Below the pieces are notes generated by a model, which saw only the letters and a program-made list of their open reading frames with translations, had not been told where the DNA came from and made no database searches. A DNA stretch of 57,534 nt from Streptomyces cupreus. GTDB lineage: Bacteria > Actinomycetota > Actinomycetes > Streptomycetales > Streptomycetaceae. The stretch is taken from positions 1-57,534 of the forward strand of contig NZ_JACMSF010000055.1 in assembly GCF_014257025.1 (NCBI RefSeq), written 5' to 3'. Positions 16,839 through 25,214 of this stretch are shown in pieces. A program made the translations under genes and the position numbers. Every line of letters starts with the position of its first letter. The first letter of the stretch is position 1.

Positions 16839-18512
16839 ATGCGGCTGCGCGCACTGCTCGACACGGACGCGCTGGGCCTCAAGCTGCTCGGCGGCGAAGA
16901 GGAGCTCGACCGCACCGTCCGTGGCGTGATGACCACGGATCTGCGGGACCCCAGCCGCTATCTGTCGGGCGGCGAGCTGGTGCTCACGGGCCTGGCCTGG
17001 CGCCGGGACGCCGACGACTCGGAGCCGTTCGTACGGATCCTCGCGCAGGCCGGGGTGGCCGCCCTCGCGGCCGGTGAGGCCGAGCTCGGCGATGTCCCCG
17101 AGGACCTGGTCCTGGCCTGCGCCCGGCACCGCCTGCCGCTGTTCGCCGTGCACGAGTCGGTGGCCTTCGCGACGGTCACCGAGCATGTCGTACGGCAGGT
17201 CTCCGGCGAGCGCGCGGGGGACCTCGCGGCGGTCGTGGACCGGCACCGCCGCATGATGACCTCGGGCCCGGCGGGCGGCGGCCCGGACGTCGTCCTCGAC
17301 CTCCTGGGCTCGGACCTGGATCTGCGCGCCTGGGTGCTCTCCCCCACCGGACGGCTGATCGCCGGTTCGAAGGTCGGCGGCCCGGCCCTGCCCGCCGACA
17401 TGTGCGCCGAGCTCGCCGCCGAGCATCTGGCGGCAGCCCGCACCGGCCGACGCGGCCCGCACCGGGTCACGCTCGACTCCGCGCCGTACTCCCTGTTCCC
17501 GATCCGCAGCACCGGCCGCTCCCCGCAGGCCTCGCGGGATGTGCGCGAGACGGTGCTGTCGGACTGGCTGCTGGCCGTGGAGGCGGACGCCGGGGACTGG
17601 CCCGAGGAGCGGCTCGACCTGCTCCAGGGCGTCACCCAGCTGATCGCGGTCGAGCGGGACCGCCGGGACGCGGCCCGCACGGTGCGCCGCCGTCTCGCGC
17701 AGGAGGTCCTGGAGCTGGTCCAGACGGGCGCCGCGCCCGCCGAGATCGCCGCCCGCCTCAGGGTGGCCGCGCCGGTCCTGCTGCCCGGTCTGGGCGCGGC
17801 CCCGCACTGGCAGGTCGTGGTGGCCCGCGTCGAATGGGAGGGCGGCGAGGTGGAGGGCGGTCCGGTGGCCCAGTCGCTGCTGGAGGAGATCCTGGTCGAC
17901 CCGCTGACCACGGGCCCGGAGCCCTCGGACCGTATCGCGGTGGCGCACACGGGCGACGAGGCCATCGCGCTGGTCCCGCTGCCCGCGGTGTCGTCCGAGC
18001 ACGACGGCTCGGAGGAGGGCATCCTCGCCGACCGTCTCCTGGAGTCGGTCCGGGACCCGCTCTCGGCCGGCCTCGACGGCGACGGCCGGGTCACGCTCGG
18101 CGTCAGCGCGGCGGTGCACTCCGCGGAGGGACTGCGCGGGGCGCTGGAGGAGGCGCGGCACGCCCGAAGAGTGGCGGCGGCGCGACCGGGGCGGGTGTGC
18201 GCGGCGGGCCACCAGGAGCTGGCCTCGCACGTGCTGCTGCTGCCGTTCGTCCCGGACGACGTCCGCCGGGCCTTCACCGCACGCCTGTTGGACCCGCTGC
18301 GGGACTACGACCGCCGCCACCGGGCCGAGTTGATCCCGACGCTGGAGGCGTTCCTGGACTGCGACGGCTCGTGGACGCGCTGTGCGACCCGGCTGCACCT
18401 CCACGTCAACACACTGCGCTACCGGGTGGGGAGAATCGAGCAGTTGACGAGCCGGGACCTGTCCCGGCTCGAGGACAAGCTCGATTTCTTCCTGGCGTTG
18501 CGGATGAGCTGA
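16839..18512 (+). CDS. pucR: PucR-family purine catabolism regulator
   Basis: A 557-residue regulator. The N-terminal PucR domain (about residues 1-125) starts MRLRALLDTDALGLKLLGGE and includes GVMTTDLRDPSRYLSGGELVL. A GGDEF-like middle region follows. The C-terminal HTH_30 domain (about 495-555) has FLDCDGSWTRCATRLHLHVN and TLRYRVGRIEQLT. PucR proteins sense purine breakdown products and control xdh/uricase genes. Its divergent placement next to the xanthine dehydrogenase operon supports direct control of that operon, although the binding site is not proven. Confidence 0.92.
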   Translation: MRLRALLDTDALGLKLLGGEEELDRTVRGVMTTDLRDPSRYLSGGELVLTGLAWRRDADDSEPFVRILAQAGVAALAAGEAELGDVPEDLVLACARHRLPLFAVHESVAFATVTEHVVRQVSGERAGDLAAVVDRHRRMMTSGPAGGGPDVVLDLLGSDLDLRAWVLSPTGRLIAGSKVGGPALPADMCAELAAEHLAAARTGRRGPHRVTLDSAPYSLFPIRSTGRSPQASRDVRETVLSDWLLAVEADAGDWPEERLDLLQGVTQLIAVERDRRDAARTVRRRLAQEVLELVQTGAAPAEIAARLRVAAPVLLPGLGAAPHWQVVVARVEWEGGEVEGGPVAQSLLEEILVDPLTTGPEPSDRIAVAHTGDEAIALVPLPAVSSEHDGSEEGILADRLLESVRDPLSAGLDGDGRVTLGVSAAVHSAEGLRGALEEARHARRVAAARPGRVCAAGHQELASHVLLLPFVPDDVRRAFTARLLDPLRDYDRRHRAELIPTLEAFLDCDGSWTRCATRLHLHVNTLRYRVGRIEQLTSRDLSRLEDKLDFFLALRMS

Positions 18513-18557
18513 GGTCATCACGGGCATGCTTCGACCGGGGCCGCTGTCCCACGACTT

Positions 18558-18573
18558 TGTGAAATCCTTCACC
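18558..18573 (+). promoter_or_regulatory. possible Rex-type operator upstream of TPR gene
   Basis: The site TGTGAA-ATCC-TTCACC matches 11 of 12 outer bases of the Streptomyces Rex operator (TGTGAA-N4-TTCACA). It sits about 80 bp before the TPR gene start. The match may be chance in a single short window. Confidence 0.3.
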
Positions 18574-18654
18574 TACCCCCTTGGCCTGCGTGGGCCGCAG
18601 ATGCTGAAATGCGGCCACCACTCAAAGCTCAAGGGCGTGCTCGGGGAGGGCAAC

Positions 18655-19443
18655 GTGGCGCATACCGCCATGTCTGGTAACGGAACGACCGCCGGTGACG
18701 ATCCACTCCAGACCGCGGTATGGCGGCTGCGCTCGCGGGCCTGCTGGGCCGACGCGGCGGCGCTGCTACGGCCGGACACTCCCGCGGCGTCCCTGCAACG
18801 GGCGTCGCTGCTGGTGGAGCGGTGTCTGTACACCGAGCAGGGCTGGGAGGACGCGGAGGACGCGCTGCGTACGGCGGAGGCCGTGGCGCACAGCGACGAG
18901 GAGCGGGGGGCGGCCGCTTGTGAACGCGGGCAACTTGCCTATGCGGCCACGCTGCACACGGTCCGGGACCGGGCGGACGAGGCGCGGGCGGCGCTGGGGC
19001 GGGCGGCGGCGCTGATCCCTCCGGGGGCGCCGGGCCGGGCACTGCTGGACTTCCGCCGGGGGCTGCTGGCGGAGAACCTGGCGCACTCCCCGCAGGCGGC
19101 ACGGGCGGCCTACCGCCGGGCGCACGCGGCGGCGACGGCCCATGCGGATCCGCTGCTGCTGTCCTTCACCTGGCGCCATCTGGCCGGACTGGCGCTGCGG
19201 GACGGCGAGTTGGCGGAGGCACGGCACGGCTTCGCGGAGTCCCTGCGGATCCGGGAGGAGTTGGGCTACCTGGTCGGCACGGCCCCCGCGCTGGCATCGC
19301 TGGCGGACGCGGAGCCGGAACCGGAGGCCTCCCGTCTGCGAGAGGAAGCGCGCCGCCTGTTCCGGCTGCTGGGCGGCGTACCGACGTGGCTCGCCCGGCA
19401 CTTGGCGCAGGGACCGCCGGCCACGGGAGCGGCGACGGCGTGA
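18655..19443 (+). CDS. TPR-like helical-repeat protein of unknown function
   Basis: A 262-residue alpha-helical protein with degenerate tetratricopeptide-like repeats from about residue 40 to 250: ASLLVERCLYTEQGWEDAED, ACERGQLAYAATLHTVRDRA, AARAAYRRAHAAATAHADPL and HGFAESLRIREELGYLVG. GTG 18655 is chosen because GGGGAGGG lies four bases upstream; earlier in-frame starts lack a site. No signal peptide or catalytic motif is visible. A cytoplasmic scaffold or regulatory role is inferred from the fold only. It converges with the GntR gene. Confidence 0.75.
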   Translation: MAHTAMSGNGTTAGDDPLQTAVWRLRSRACWADAAALLRPDTPAASLQRASLLVERCLYTEQGWEDAEDALRTAEAVAHSDEERGAAACERGQLAYAATLHTVRDRADEARAALGRAAALIPPGAPGRALLDFRRGLLAENLAHSPQAARAAYRRAHAAATAHADPLLLSFTWRHLAGLALRDGELAEARHGFAESLRIREELGYLVGTAPALASLADAEPEPEASRLREEARRLFRLLGGVPTWLARHLAQGPPATGAATA

Positions 19444-19453
19444 ACCAGGGGGC

Positions 19454-20281
19454 CTACGAGGCCCCCGTGAAGTGCTCCCCCACCAAGGCCCGGACCACTT
19501 CCAGGTCCCGGGCGATCAGTGCGTCCAGCAGCGCCGTGTGCTCGGCCGCGTCCGCGATGAGGTCCGCGCGGCCGCGGCCGGGCTGGGCGCCCACCAGGGG
19601 CCACTGGGAGCGGCGGTGCAGGTCCTCGGCGATGTGGACCAGTTGTTCGTTGCCGGACAGCGACAGCACCGCCGCGTGGAAGGCACGGTCCGATTCGGCG
19701 TACGTCGCCCGGCAGCCGCTGGAGGCGGCCCGTACCGTCGCCTCCGCCAGCGGGCGCAGGGCGGCCCAGCGTTCGGGCGGAACCGTTCGCACCAGGCGCA
19801 GCATCACCGGGACCTCGATCAGGGCGCGCACCTCGGCCAGTTCCGCCAGTTCACGGGCGCCGCGCTCCACCACCCGGAAGCCCCGGTTCGGTACGACCTC
19901 CACGGCGCCTTCGAGGGCCAGTTGCTGCATGGCCTCACGGACCGGGGTCGCGGAGACACCGAAGCGTTCGCCGAGCACGGGAGCCGAGTAGACCTCGCCG
20001 GGGGCCAACTCCCCCGTCACCAGCGCCGTACGGAGTGCGTCGAGGATCTGACCGCGCACCGAGGAACGCTGGACGGCCGCCCGAGGGCGTGGAATCGGCG
20101 TTTCGCTGTGGGTGTGTTCGCCGCGGACCCGGGCCACCTCCGCGGCGCCGGGCTGGGCCGGCACCCTGGCCTCGCCCCGGAGCTGCGAAACCCCCGGTAT
20201 CTCGGCGGCCCGCGCCTCGGCGGAGCCCTGCGCACCCTGGTTCACGGGCTCCTCCTGCGGACGTGTCGGTCTTGGGGTCAT
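19454..20281 (-). CDS. GntR-family regulator (FadR/FCD type)
   Basis: A 275-residue regulator. After a variable N-terminal 65 residues, a GntR winged helix runs from about 70 to 140: RGQILDALRTALVTGELAPG, then RFGVSATPVREAMQQLALEG. The C-terminal FCD helical domain has VRALIEVPVMLRLVRT, ESDRAFHAAVLSLSGN and a final EHTALLDALIARD. The Asp/His positions suggest a metal- or carboxylate-binding pocket. The effector is unknown. ATG 20281 gives the longest form; an in-frame GTG about 12 codons later could also be the start. No metabolic target is adjacent. Confidence 0.85.
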   Translation of the reverse strand: MTPRPTRPQEEPVNQGAQGSAEARAAEIPGVSQLRGEARVPAQPGAAEVARVRGEHTHSETPIPRPRAAVQRSSVRGQILDALRTALVTGELAPGEVYSAPVLGERFGVSATPVREAMQQLALEGAVEVVPNRGFRVVERGARELAELAEVRALIEVPVMLRLVRTVPPERWAALRPLAEATVRAASSGCRATYAESDRAFHAAVLSLSGNEQLVHIAEDLHRRSQWPLVGAQPGRGRADLIADAAEHTALLDALIARDLEVVRALVGEHFTGAS

Positions 20282-20355
20282 TACGGCGGGTTGTTACTCG
20301 TCCGTCAAGCACCATAAGCGCACAGGGCGTCAGTTCAAATCCAATCGATCTTGGG

Positions 20356-20374
20356 TAAGGTAAGGCTTACCTGA
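20356..20374 (+). promoter_or_regulatory. iron box (DmdR/IdeR operator)
   Basis: The 19-bp site TAAGGTAAGGCTTACCTGA matches the actinobacterial iron-box consensus TTAGGTTAGGCTAACCTAA at 15 positions. Its AGGTAAG/CTTACCT arms are near-perfectly symmetric. It sits 26 bp upstream of the FhuF-like start and so probably represses that gene when iron is plentiful. Confidence 0.8.
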
Positions 20375-20400
20375 AAACCGCACTGAATCGGGAGTCCCGT

Positions 20401-21249
20401 ATGCCTGTGCCCCGTTCGGCCACCACGGACGCGTACATACGGCTCACCGAGGTCCTCCCGTCACTCGCGGTGACCGAACTCGGCCCCACGGACCCCACCC
20501 CCAGCGGCCCCGGCTGGGTCTCCGCGGCCGAGCTCGCCGCCGGAGGCACCCCCCTCGACGCCTTCCTGGCCTGGGACGACGAGCAGGTCCAGCGCGACTA
20601 CGACCAGCGGGCCCGCCCGGACGTCACCGCCGGCTTCGGCCTGCACCGCTACACCTGGCCCGCCTGCCTCCTGATCACCGCCCCCTGGTTCCTGCACCGC
20701 CGCGTCCCCCGCCTCCCCGTGACGCATGTCTCCTACGACCGCACGGCACCCGGCCTCCCCATCGGCCGGATGGCGGTCCGCCCGACCGCCGGCTTCGCCT
20801 GTCTGCCCGGCGACCCGGCGGCCGACCTCCCCGGCGCCCGCGTGGTCCCCGACGAGGAGGCCCTGCGCGCCGAGGTCCGCAGCGCCGTCGCCGAGCACCT
20901 CGAACCCGTCCTCGCCGGCTTCGGGCCGCGTATGCGCCGCCGCGGGCGCGCCCTGTGGGGCATGGTGACCGACGAGATCGTCGAGAGCCTGTGGTACGTC
21001 GCCCAGCTCCTCGGCGAGGAGGAGCGCGCGATGCGCGAGCTGGAGCTGCTGCTGCCGGGCTCGACCAAGCCGTACGCCGGTTCCGCCGCCTTCCGCGTGC
21101 TGACGGGACCGGACGGCGAGCCGCTGGCCACCCGGGAGCGGGTGAGCTGCTGCATGTTCTACACCCTGCGCCCCGAGGACGCCTGCGCCACCTGCCCGCG
21201 CACCTGCGAGGCCGAGCGCGTCAGCAAGCCGCTGGCGACGGCGAGTTGA
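20401..21249 (+). CDS. FhuF-like 2Fe-2S ferric-siderophore reductase
   Basis: A 282-residue cytoplasmic protein. The central part resembles IucA/FhuF-type reductases, with HRYTWPACLLITAPWFLHRR. The C-terminus has the FhuF cluster signature SCCMFYTLRPEDACATCPRT (about residues 255-274), a CC-x10-C-x2-C motif that holds a 2Fe-2S centre. Enzymes of this type reduce ferric siderophores to release iron. The iron box just upstream supports iron-repressed expression. No siderophore synthesis or transport genes are adjacent, so it is a stand-alone gene. Confidence 0.88.
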   Translation: MPVPRSATTDAYIRLTEVLPSLAVTELGPTDPTPSGPGWVSAAELAAGGTPLDAFLAWDDEQVQRDYDQRARPDVTAGFGLHRYTWPACLLITAPWFLHRRVPRLPVTHVSYDRTAPGLPIGRMAVRPTAGFACLPGDPAADLPGARVVPDEEALRAEVRSAVAEHLEPVLAGFGPRMRRRGRALWGMVTDEIVESLWYVAQLLGEEERAMRELELLLPGSTKPYAGSAAFRVLTGPDGEPLATRERVSCCMFYTLRPEDACATCPRTCEAERVSKPLATAS

Positions 21250-21553
21250 GCCACGCGCGCGGGCACGAGCACTCCGCGCACTCCCGTAGGATCGACCCCA
21301 GGGGACCGCCCGCACGGTTACAGGGGTTTCACAACTTCCTCACTCGTCGCAGGAACTTTCCGTGGAACCGCCCGTACGGGTAGTCTTATTCGAACTCAAC
21401 TCCCGCCCCTCAAGCGGCAGTTCGAGCAGAACGCCGCCCTGGGCATCCCCTTGCACCTCCTTGGCGGCCTCTTGCCCCGAAACCCCCTGAGGGCCGGAGG
21501 GATTGGGCCACTATGGCGGGCGTTACGCCCTATCCCAATGCAAGGGACCCCAG
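21250..21553 (+). promoter_or_regulatory. intergenic region with possible promoter before DUF2637 gene
   Basis: About 300 bases without a convincing gene. A perfect palindrome CCCGTACGGG (21371-21380) is followed directly by TAGTCT (21381-21386), which fits a -10 box. GGAAC at 21365 could be part of an ECF-type -35. CAAGGGA at 21541 is the probable ribosome-binding site for the gene at 21554. Confidence 0.35.
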
Positions 21554-22603
21554 ATGAGACTGACCGACATATCGCTGAACTGGCTGCTTCCGGGCGCCGT
21601 ACTGCTCCTGGGCACGCTGGCGGCGGTGGCGGTGCTCGCGCGCGGAAAGCGCTCCTCGGGGAAGGACACGAGTGCCGACGACTCGTGGGAGCGCAGCGAA
21701 GAGCGCCGCAGGCGCAAGGAGGCCATATACGGCACGGTCTCCTATGTGCTCCTGTTCTGCTGTGCCGCGGTGGCCGCGGCGCTCTCCTTCCATGGCCTGG
21801 TCGGATTCGGCGAGCAGAACCTCGGCCTCACGAACGGCTGGCAGTACCTGGTCCCGTTCGGCCTGGACGGGGCGGCGATGTTCTGCTCCGTGCTCGCGGT
21901 GCGCGAGGCGAGCCACGGTGACGCGGCACTCGGCTCCCGGATACTCGTATGGACGTTCGCGTTCGCCGCGGCCTGGTTCAACTGGGTGCACGCGCCCAGG
22001 GGTATCGGCCACGACGGCGCCCCGCACTTCTTCGCCGGCATGTCCCTGTCCGCGGCGGTGCTCTTCGACCGGGCGCTGAAGCAGACCCGCCGGGCCGCCC
22101 TGCGCGAGCAGGGTCTGGTGCCGAGGCCGCTGCCGCAGATCCGTATCGTCCGCTGGCTGCGGGCGCCCCGGGAGACCTACAAGGCCTGGTCCCTCATGCT
22201 CCTGGAGGGTGTGCGCAGCCTGGACGAGGCGGTCGAGGAAGTGCGCGAGGACAAGATCAAGAAGGACGAGCAGCGACTGCGGCGGCGCGACCAGCAGCGC
22301 GTGGAGCGCGCTCAGCTGAAGGCGATCAGCCGCGGCCACCGCGGGCTCGTCGGCCGTGGCGGCGGACGGCAGGTGGAGGTCGAGGTGCAGGCGGTGGAGC
22401 GCGGCTCCGACCGGGTCACCGCGGAGCCTGCCATATCGTCGCCGGAGCAGCTGCCCGTACGTACGCGTCCCTCACTTCAGCCCGTACGCAAAGGTTCTGA
22501 CCCGGTGACGGTCGATCTCACCGCGGAGGACGACACCATGGCCCTGCCGCGCCTGGACTCCCTGGAGCGCAAGCTCAAGGACCTGGAGCAGCAGTTCGGC
22601 TGA
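21554..22603 (+). CDS. DUF2637 membrane protein
   Basis: A 349-residue protein with four transmembrane helices: WLLPGAVLLLGTLAAVAVLA (about 10-29), YGTVSYVLLFCCAAVAAALS (about 58-77), FGLDGAAMFCSVLAV (about 97-112) and ILVWTFAFAAAWFNWV (about 125-140). The C-terminal half is cytoplasmic and highly charged, with a coiled-coil segment (VREDKIKKDEQRLRRRDQQR). It ends with an acidic motif and LERKLKDLEQQFG, likely another short coiled coil. DUF2637 proteins are common in Streptomyces and on their conjugative elements, and their function is unknown. ATG 21554 is used because CAAGGGA lies at proper distance. Confidence 0.85.
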   Translation: MRLTDISLNWLLPGAVLLLGTLAAVAVLARGKRSSGKDTSADDSWERSEERRRRKEAIYGTVSYVLLFCCAAVAAALSFHGLVGFGEQNLGLTNGWQYLVPFGLDGAAMFCSVLAVREASHGDAALGSRILVWTFAFAAAWFNWVHAPRGIGHDGAPHFFAGMSLSAAVLFDRALKQTRRAALREQGLVPRPLPQIRIVRWLRAPRETYKAWSLMLLEGVRSLDEAVEEVREDKIKKDEQRLRRRDQQRVERAQLKAISRGHRGLVGRGGGRQVEVEVQAVERGSDRVTAEPAISSPEQLPVRTRPSLQPVRKGSDPVTVDLTAEDDTMALPRLDSLERKLKDLEQQFG

Positions 22604-22626
22604 AAACCGCTCTCCTCGGACGAACC

Positions 22627-22665
22627 ACGGGAGGGGGTACGGCGTCAGGTCGTACCCCCTCCCGT
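22627..22665. terminator. bidirectional hairpin terminator
   Basis: A perfect 15-bp stem (22627-22641 with 22651-22665, arms ACGGGAGGGGGTACG / CGTACCCCCTCCCGT) has a 9-base loop. It lies between the stops of two convergent genes, 23 bp after DUF2637 and 2 bp from the ATPase stop, and can serve both. Confidence 0.9.
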
Positions 22666-22667
22666 CG

Positions 22668-23210
22668 TCATGCGGCCTCCGCGTCCAGTTCGAACCACAC
22701 CGCCTTGCCCACCCCGTGCGGCCGTACGCCCCACGCGTCCGCCAGGGACTCCACCAGCACCAGGCCCCTGCCGTGCGTACCGTCGTCGGCGTTCGGTACG
22801 CACATCCTGGGCCTGCGGGCCACGAAGTCCCGTACCTCCACCCGCAGTCCGCTCGGTCCCACGGTCGCGGTGAGGACCGCGTCGTGGTCGGTGTGGACCA
22901 GGGCGTTGGTGACGAGCTCGCTGGTCAGCAGCTCCGCTATCTCGGATCGTCCGGGCCTGCCCCAGTGCTGTAAGAGCTTCCTCAGTTCCCTGCGTGTCTC
23001 GGGCACCGCCCTGAGGTCGGCGCGCCCGAGCCTGCGCCTGAGACGGCTCGTCGGCGCCGGTTCTCCGGTCCCGTCGGCCCTGTCCCCCGTCGTGTCCGTC
23101 GAGAAGGCCCCGATCGCGATGGGACCGCCCCCTCGTACCTGCCTCTTCATGACCCCCGCCCCCGTGCCGATGTCGTTCCCCTCCTGCTCGAACACGTTCA
23201 CGGGAACCAT
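22668..23210 (-). CDS. RsbW-like ATP-binding (HATPase) regulator
   Basis: Up to 180 residues. The GHKL/HATPase_c fold covers about 65-175. The N box is in ELLTSELVTNALVHT, the G1 box appears as VRDFVARRP, the G2 box as DGTHGRGLVLVESLADAWG, and the tail is GKAVWFEL. This is the RsbW/SpoIIAB anti-sigma-kinase-like class, very numerous in Streptomyces, acting on anti-sigma-antagonist partners. No sigma factor or STAS gene is adjacent. ATG 23210 or ATG 23150 could be the start; only the latter drops a weakly conserved leader. Confidence 0.85.
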   Translation of the reverse strand: MVPVNVFEQEGNDIGTGAGVMKRQVRGGGPIAIGAFSTDTTGDRADGTGEPAPTSRLRRRLGRADLRAVPETRRELRKLLQHWGRPGRSEIAELLTSELVTNALVHTDHDAVLTATVGPSGLRVEVRDFVARRPRMCVPNADDGTHGRGLVLVESLADAWGVRPHGVGKAVWFELDAEAA

Positions 23211-23394
23211 GCCCCGTCGGGCACGCGACAGTCATGTCGAATCGTCAACGACCAGGCGTTCGGCCACGAAGGGGTCACACCGGGGTGAACGGCGGGGTGC
23301 CGACGCGCCGAAGCGGACCTCTCGGGCGGCACGGGACGAGGACACATCGGCCGAACTGTCCACCACCGCCTGCCGATCCGGCCGTACGCGACCC

Positions 23395-25137
23395 CTAAGG
23401 CCGGGGCACGTTGCGGAGGTTGGAGCGAGCCATCTGGAGCATGCGGCCCACTCCGCCGTCGAGGACGATCTTCGAGGCGGACAGGGCGAAGCCGGTGACC
23501 ATCTCGGCGCTGATCTTCGGCGGGATGGACAGGGCGTTGGGGTCGGTGACGATGTCGACGAGGGCCGGGCCCTTGTGCTCGAAGGCGTCCTTCAGGGCCC
23601 CCGCGAGCTGCTTGGGCTTCTCCACGCGTACGCCGTAGGCACCGCAGGCCTGGGCGACGGCCGCGAAGTCGGGGTTCTTGTTCGTGATGCCGTACGACGG
23701 CAGTCCTGCGACCAGCATCTCCAACTCGACCATGCTGAGCGAGGAGTTGTTGAAGAGGACCACCTTCACGGGCAGATCGTGCTGCACCAGTGTGAGGAAG
23801 TCGCCCATCAGCATGGAGAATCCGCCGTCGCCGGACATCGACACCACCTGACGGCGACGGTCGGTGAACTGGGCGCCGATCGCCATGGGCAGCGCGTTCG
23901 CCATCGAACCGTGGGAGAAGGAGCCGATGACCCGGCGGCGGCCGTTCGGGGTGATGTAACGGGCGGCCCAGACGTTGCACATACCGGTGTCTACCGTGAA
24001 CACCGCGTCCTCGGCGGCGAGTTCGTCCAGCACCGAGGCGACGTACTCGGGGTGGATCGGGACGTGCTTCTCGACCTTCCTGGTGTACGCCTTGACGACG
24101 CCCTCCAGCGCGTCGGCGTGCTTCTTGAGCATCTTGTCGAGGAAGCGCCGGTTCTCCTTGATCCGCACCCGGGGGATGAGACAGCGCAGGGTCTCGCGTA
24201 CGTCGCCCCACACGGCCAGGTCCAACTTGGAGCGGCGGCCGAGGTGTTCGGGCCGGACGTCGACCTGGGCGATCTTGACGTCGTCGGGCAGGAAGGCGTT
24301 ATACGGGAAGTCGGTGCCGAGCAGGATCAGCAGATCGCACTCGTGGGTGGCCTCGTAGGCGGCGCCGTAGCCGAGGAGACCGCTCATGCCGACGTCGAAC
24401 TTGTTGTCGTACTGGATGTGTTCCTTCCCCCGCAGGGCGTGCCCCACCGGGGACTTGATCTTCTCCGCGAACTCCATGACCTCCGCGTGCGCGCCCGCCG
24501 TGCCGCTGCCGCAGAACAGGGTGACCTTGTCGGCCGCGTCGATCATCCGGACGAGCCGGTCGATCTCCTCGTCGCCGGGGCGGACCGTGGGCCGGGTGGT
24601 GACGAGGGCGGTCTCGACGGGCTTGTCGGGGGCGGGCTGGTCGGCGATGTCGCCGGGCAGGGAGACCACGCTGACGCCGGAGCGGCCGACCGCGTGCTGG
24701 ATGGCGGTCTGGAGCAGCCGGGGCATCTGCTTGGGGCTGGAGATCAGCTCGCTGTAGTGGCTGCACTCGCCGAACAGCTGGTCCGGATGGGTCTCCTGGA
24801 AATAGCCGAGGCCGATCTCGCTGGAGGGGATGTGTGAGGCGAGCGCGAGGACGGGGGCCATGGAGCGGTGGGCGTCGTAGAGGCCGTTGATCAGGTGCAG
24901 GTTGCCGGGTCCGCAGGAGCCCGCGCAGGCCGTCAGCTTGCCCGTGATCTGGGCCTCCGCGCCGGCGGCGAAGGCGGCGGTCTCCTCGTGCCGTACGTGC
25001 ACCCAGTCGATGCCGGAGTTACGGCGTACGGCGTCCACGACGGGGTTGAGGCTGTCGCCGACGACGCCGTAGAGGCGCTCGACCCCGGCGCGGACGAGGA
25101 TGTCGACGAACTGCTCCGCGACGTTCTGCTTGGCCAT
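23395..25137 (-). CDS. poxB: pyruvate dehydrogenase (quinone/cytochrome) PoxB, TPP-dependent
   Basis: A 580-residue thiamine pyrophosphate enzyme. The N-terminal TPP-binding domain has ERLYGVVGDSLNPVVDAVR and the catalytic Glu in VRHEETAAFAAGAEAQ (about residue 50). GSCGPGNLHLINGLYDAHRS is the usual signature loop. A central FAD/nucleotide-like domain follows. The C-terminal domain carries GDGGFSMLMGDF and VLFNNSSLSM, the GDG-x-NN TPP motif. Full-length agreement with PoxB-type pyruvate oxidases suggests oxidative decarboxylation of pyruvate to acetate and CO2 with electrons passed to quinone at the membrane. Acetolactate synthase is less likely, since a small subunit is lacking and the text is closest to PoxB. 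Confidence 0.9.
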   Translation of the reverse strand: MAKQNVAEQFVDILVRAGVERLYGVVGDSLNPVVDAVRRNSGIDWVHVRHEETAAFAAGAEAQITGKLTACAGSCGPGNLHLINGLYDAHRSMAPVLALASHIPSSEIGLGYFQETHPDQLFGECSHYSELISSPKQMPRLLQTAIQHAVGRSGVSVVSLPGDIADQPAPDKPVETALVTTRPTVRPGDEEIDRLVRMIDAADKVTLFCGSGTAGAHAEVMEFAEKIKSPVGHALRGKEHIQYDNKFDVGMSGLLGYGAAYEATHECDLLILLGTDFPYNAFLPDDVKIAQVDVRPEHLGRRSKLDLAVWGDVRETLRCLIPRVRIKENRRFLDKMLKKHADALEGVVKAYTRKVEKHVPIHPEYVASVLDELAAEDAVFTVDTGMCNVWAARYITPNGRRRVIGSFSHGSMANALPMAIGAQFTDRRRQVVSMSGDGGFSMLMGDFLTLVQHDLPVKVVLFNNSSLSMVELEMLVAGLPSYGITNKNPDFAAVAQACGAYGVRVEKPKQLAGALKDAFEHKGPALVDIVTDPNALSIPPKISAEMVTGFALSASKIVLDGGVGRMLQMARSNLRNVPRP

Positions 25138-25214
25138 GGCTGCGGTCTGCCCCTTCGGTCTCCTTCGATTCCTCCGGGTTCCATTGGAGGCACAGGGCCG
25201 CGCGGTTCGCTCGG

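Noticed and set aside
20326..20346. GTTCAAATCC resembling a tRNA T-loop
   Set aside because: No T-stem pairing, acceptor stem or anticodon arm is found around it, so it is not a tRNA or a clear attachment site.
21250..21553. Small RNA or riboswitch before the DUF2637 gene
   Set aside because: Apart from the CCCGTACGGG palindrome, no consistent fold or conserved riboswitch core could be recognised by eye.
23395..25137. Acetolactate synthase large subunit
   Set aside because: No regulatory small subunit is adjacent and the motifs fit PoxB-type pyruvate oxidases better.
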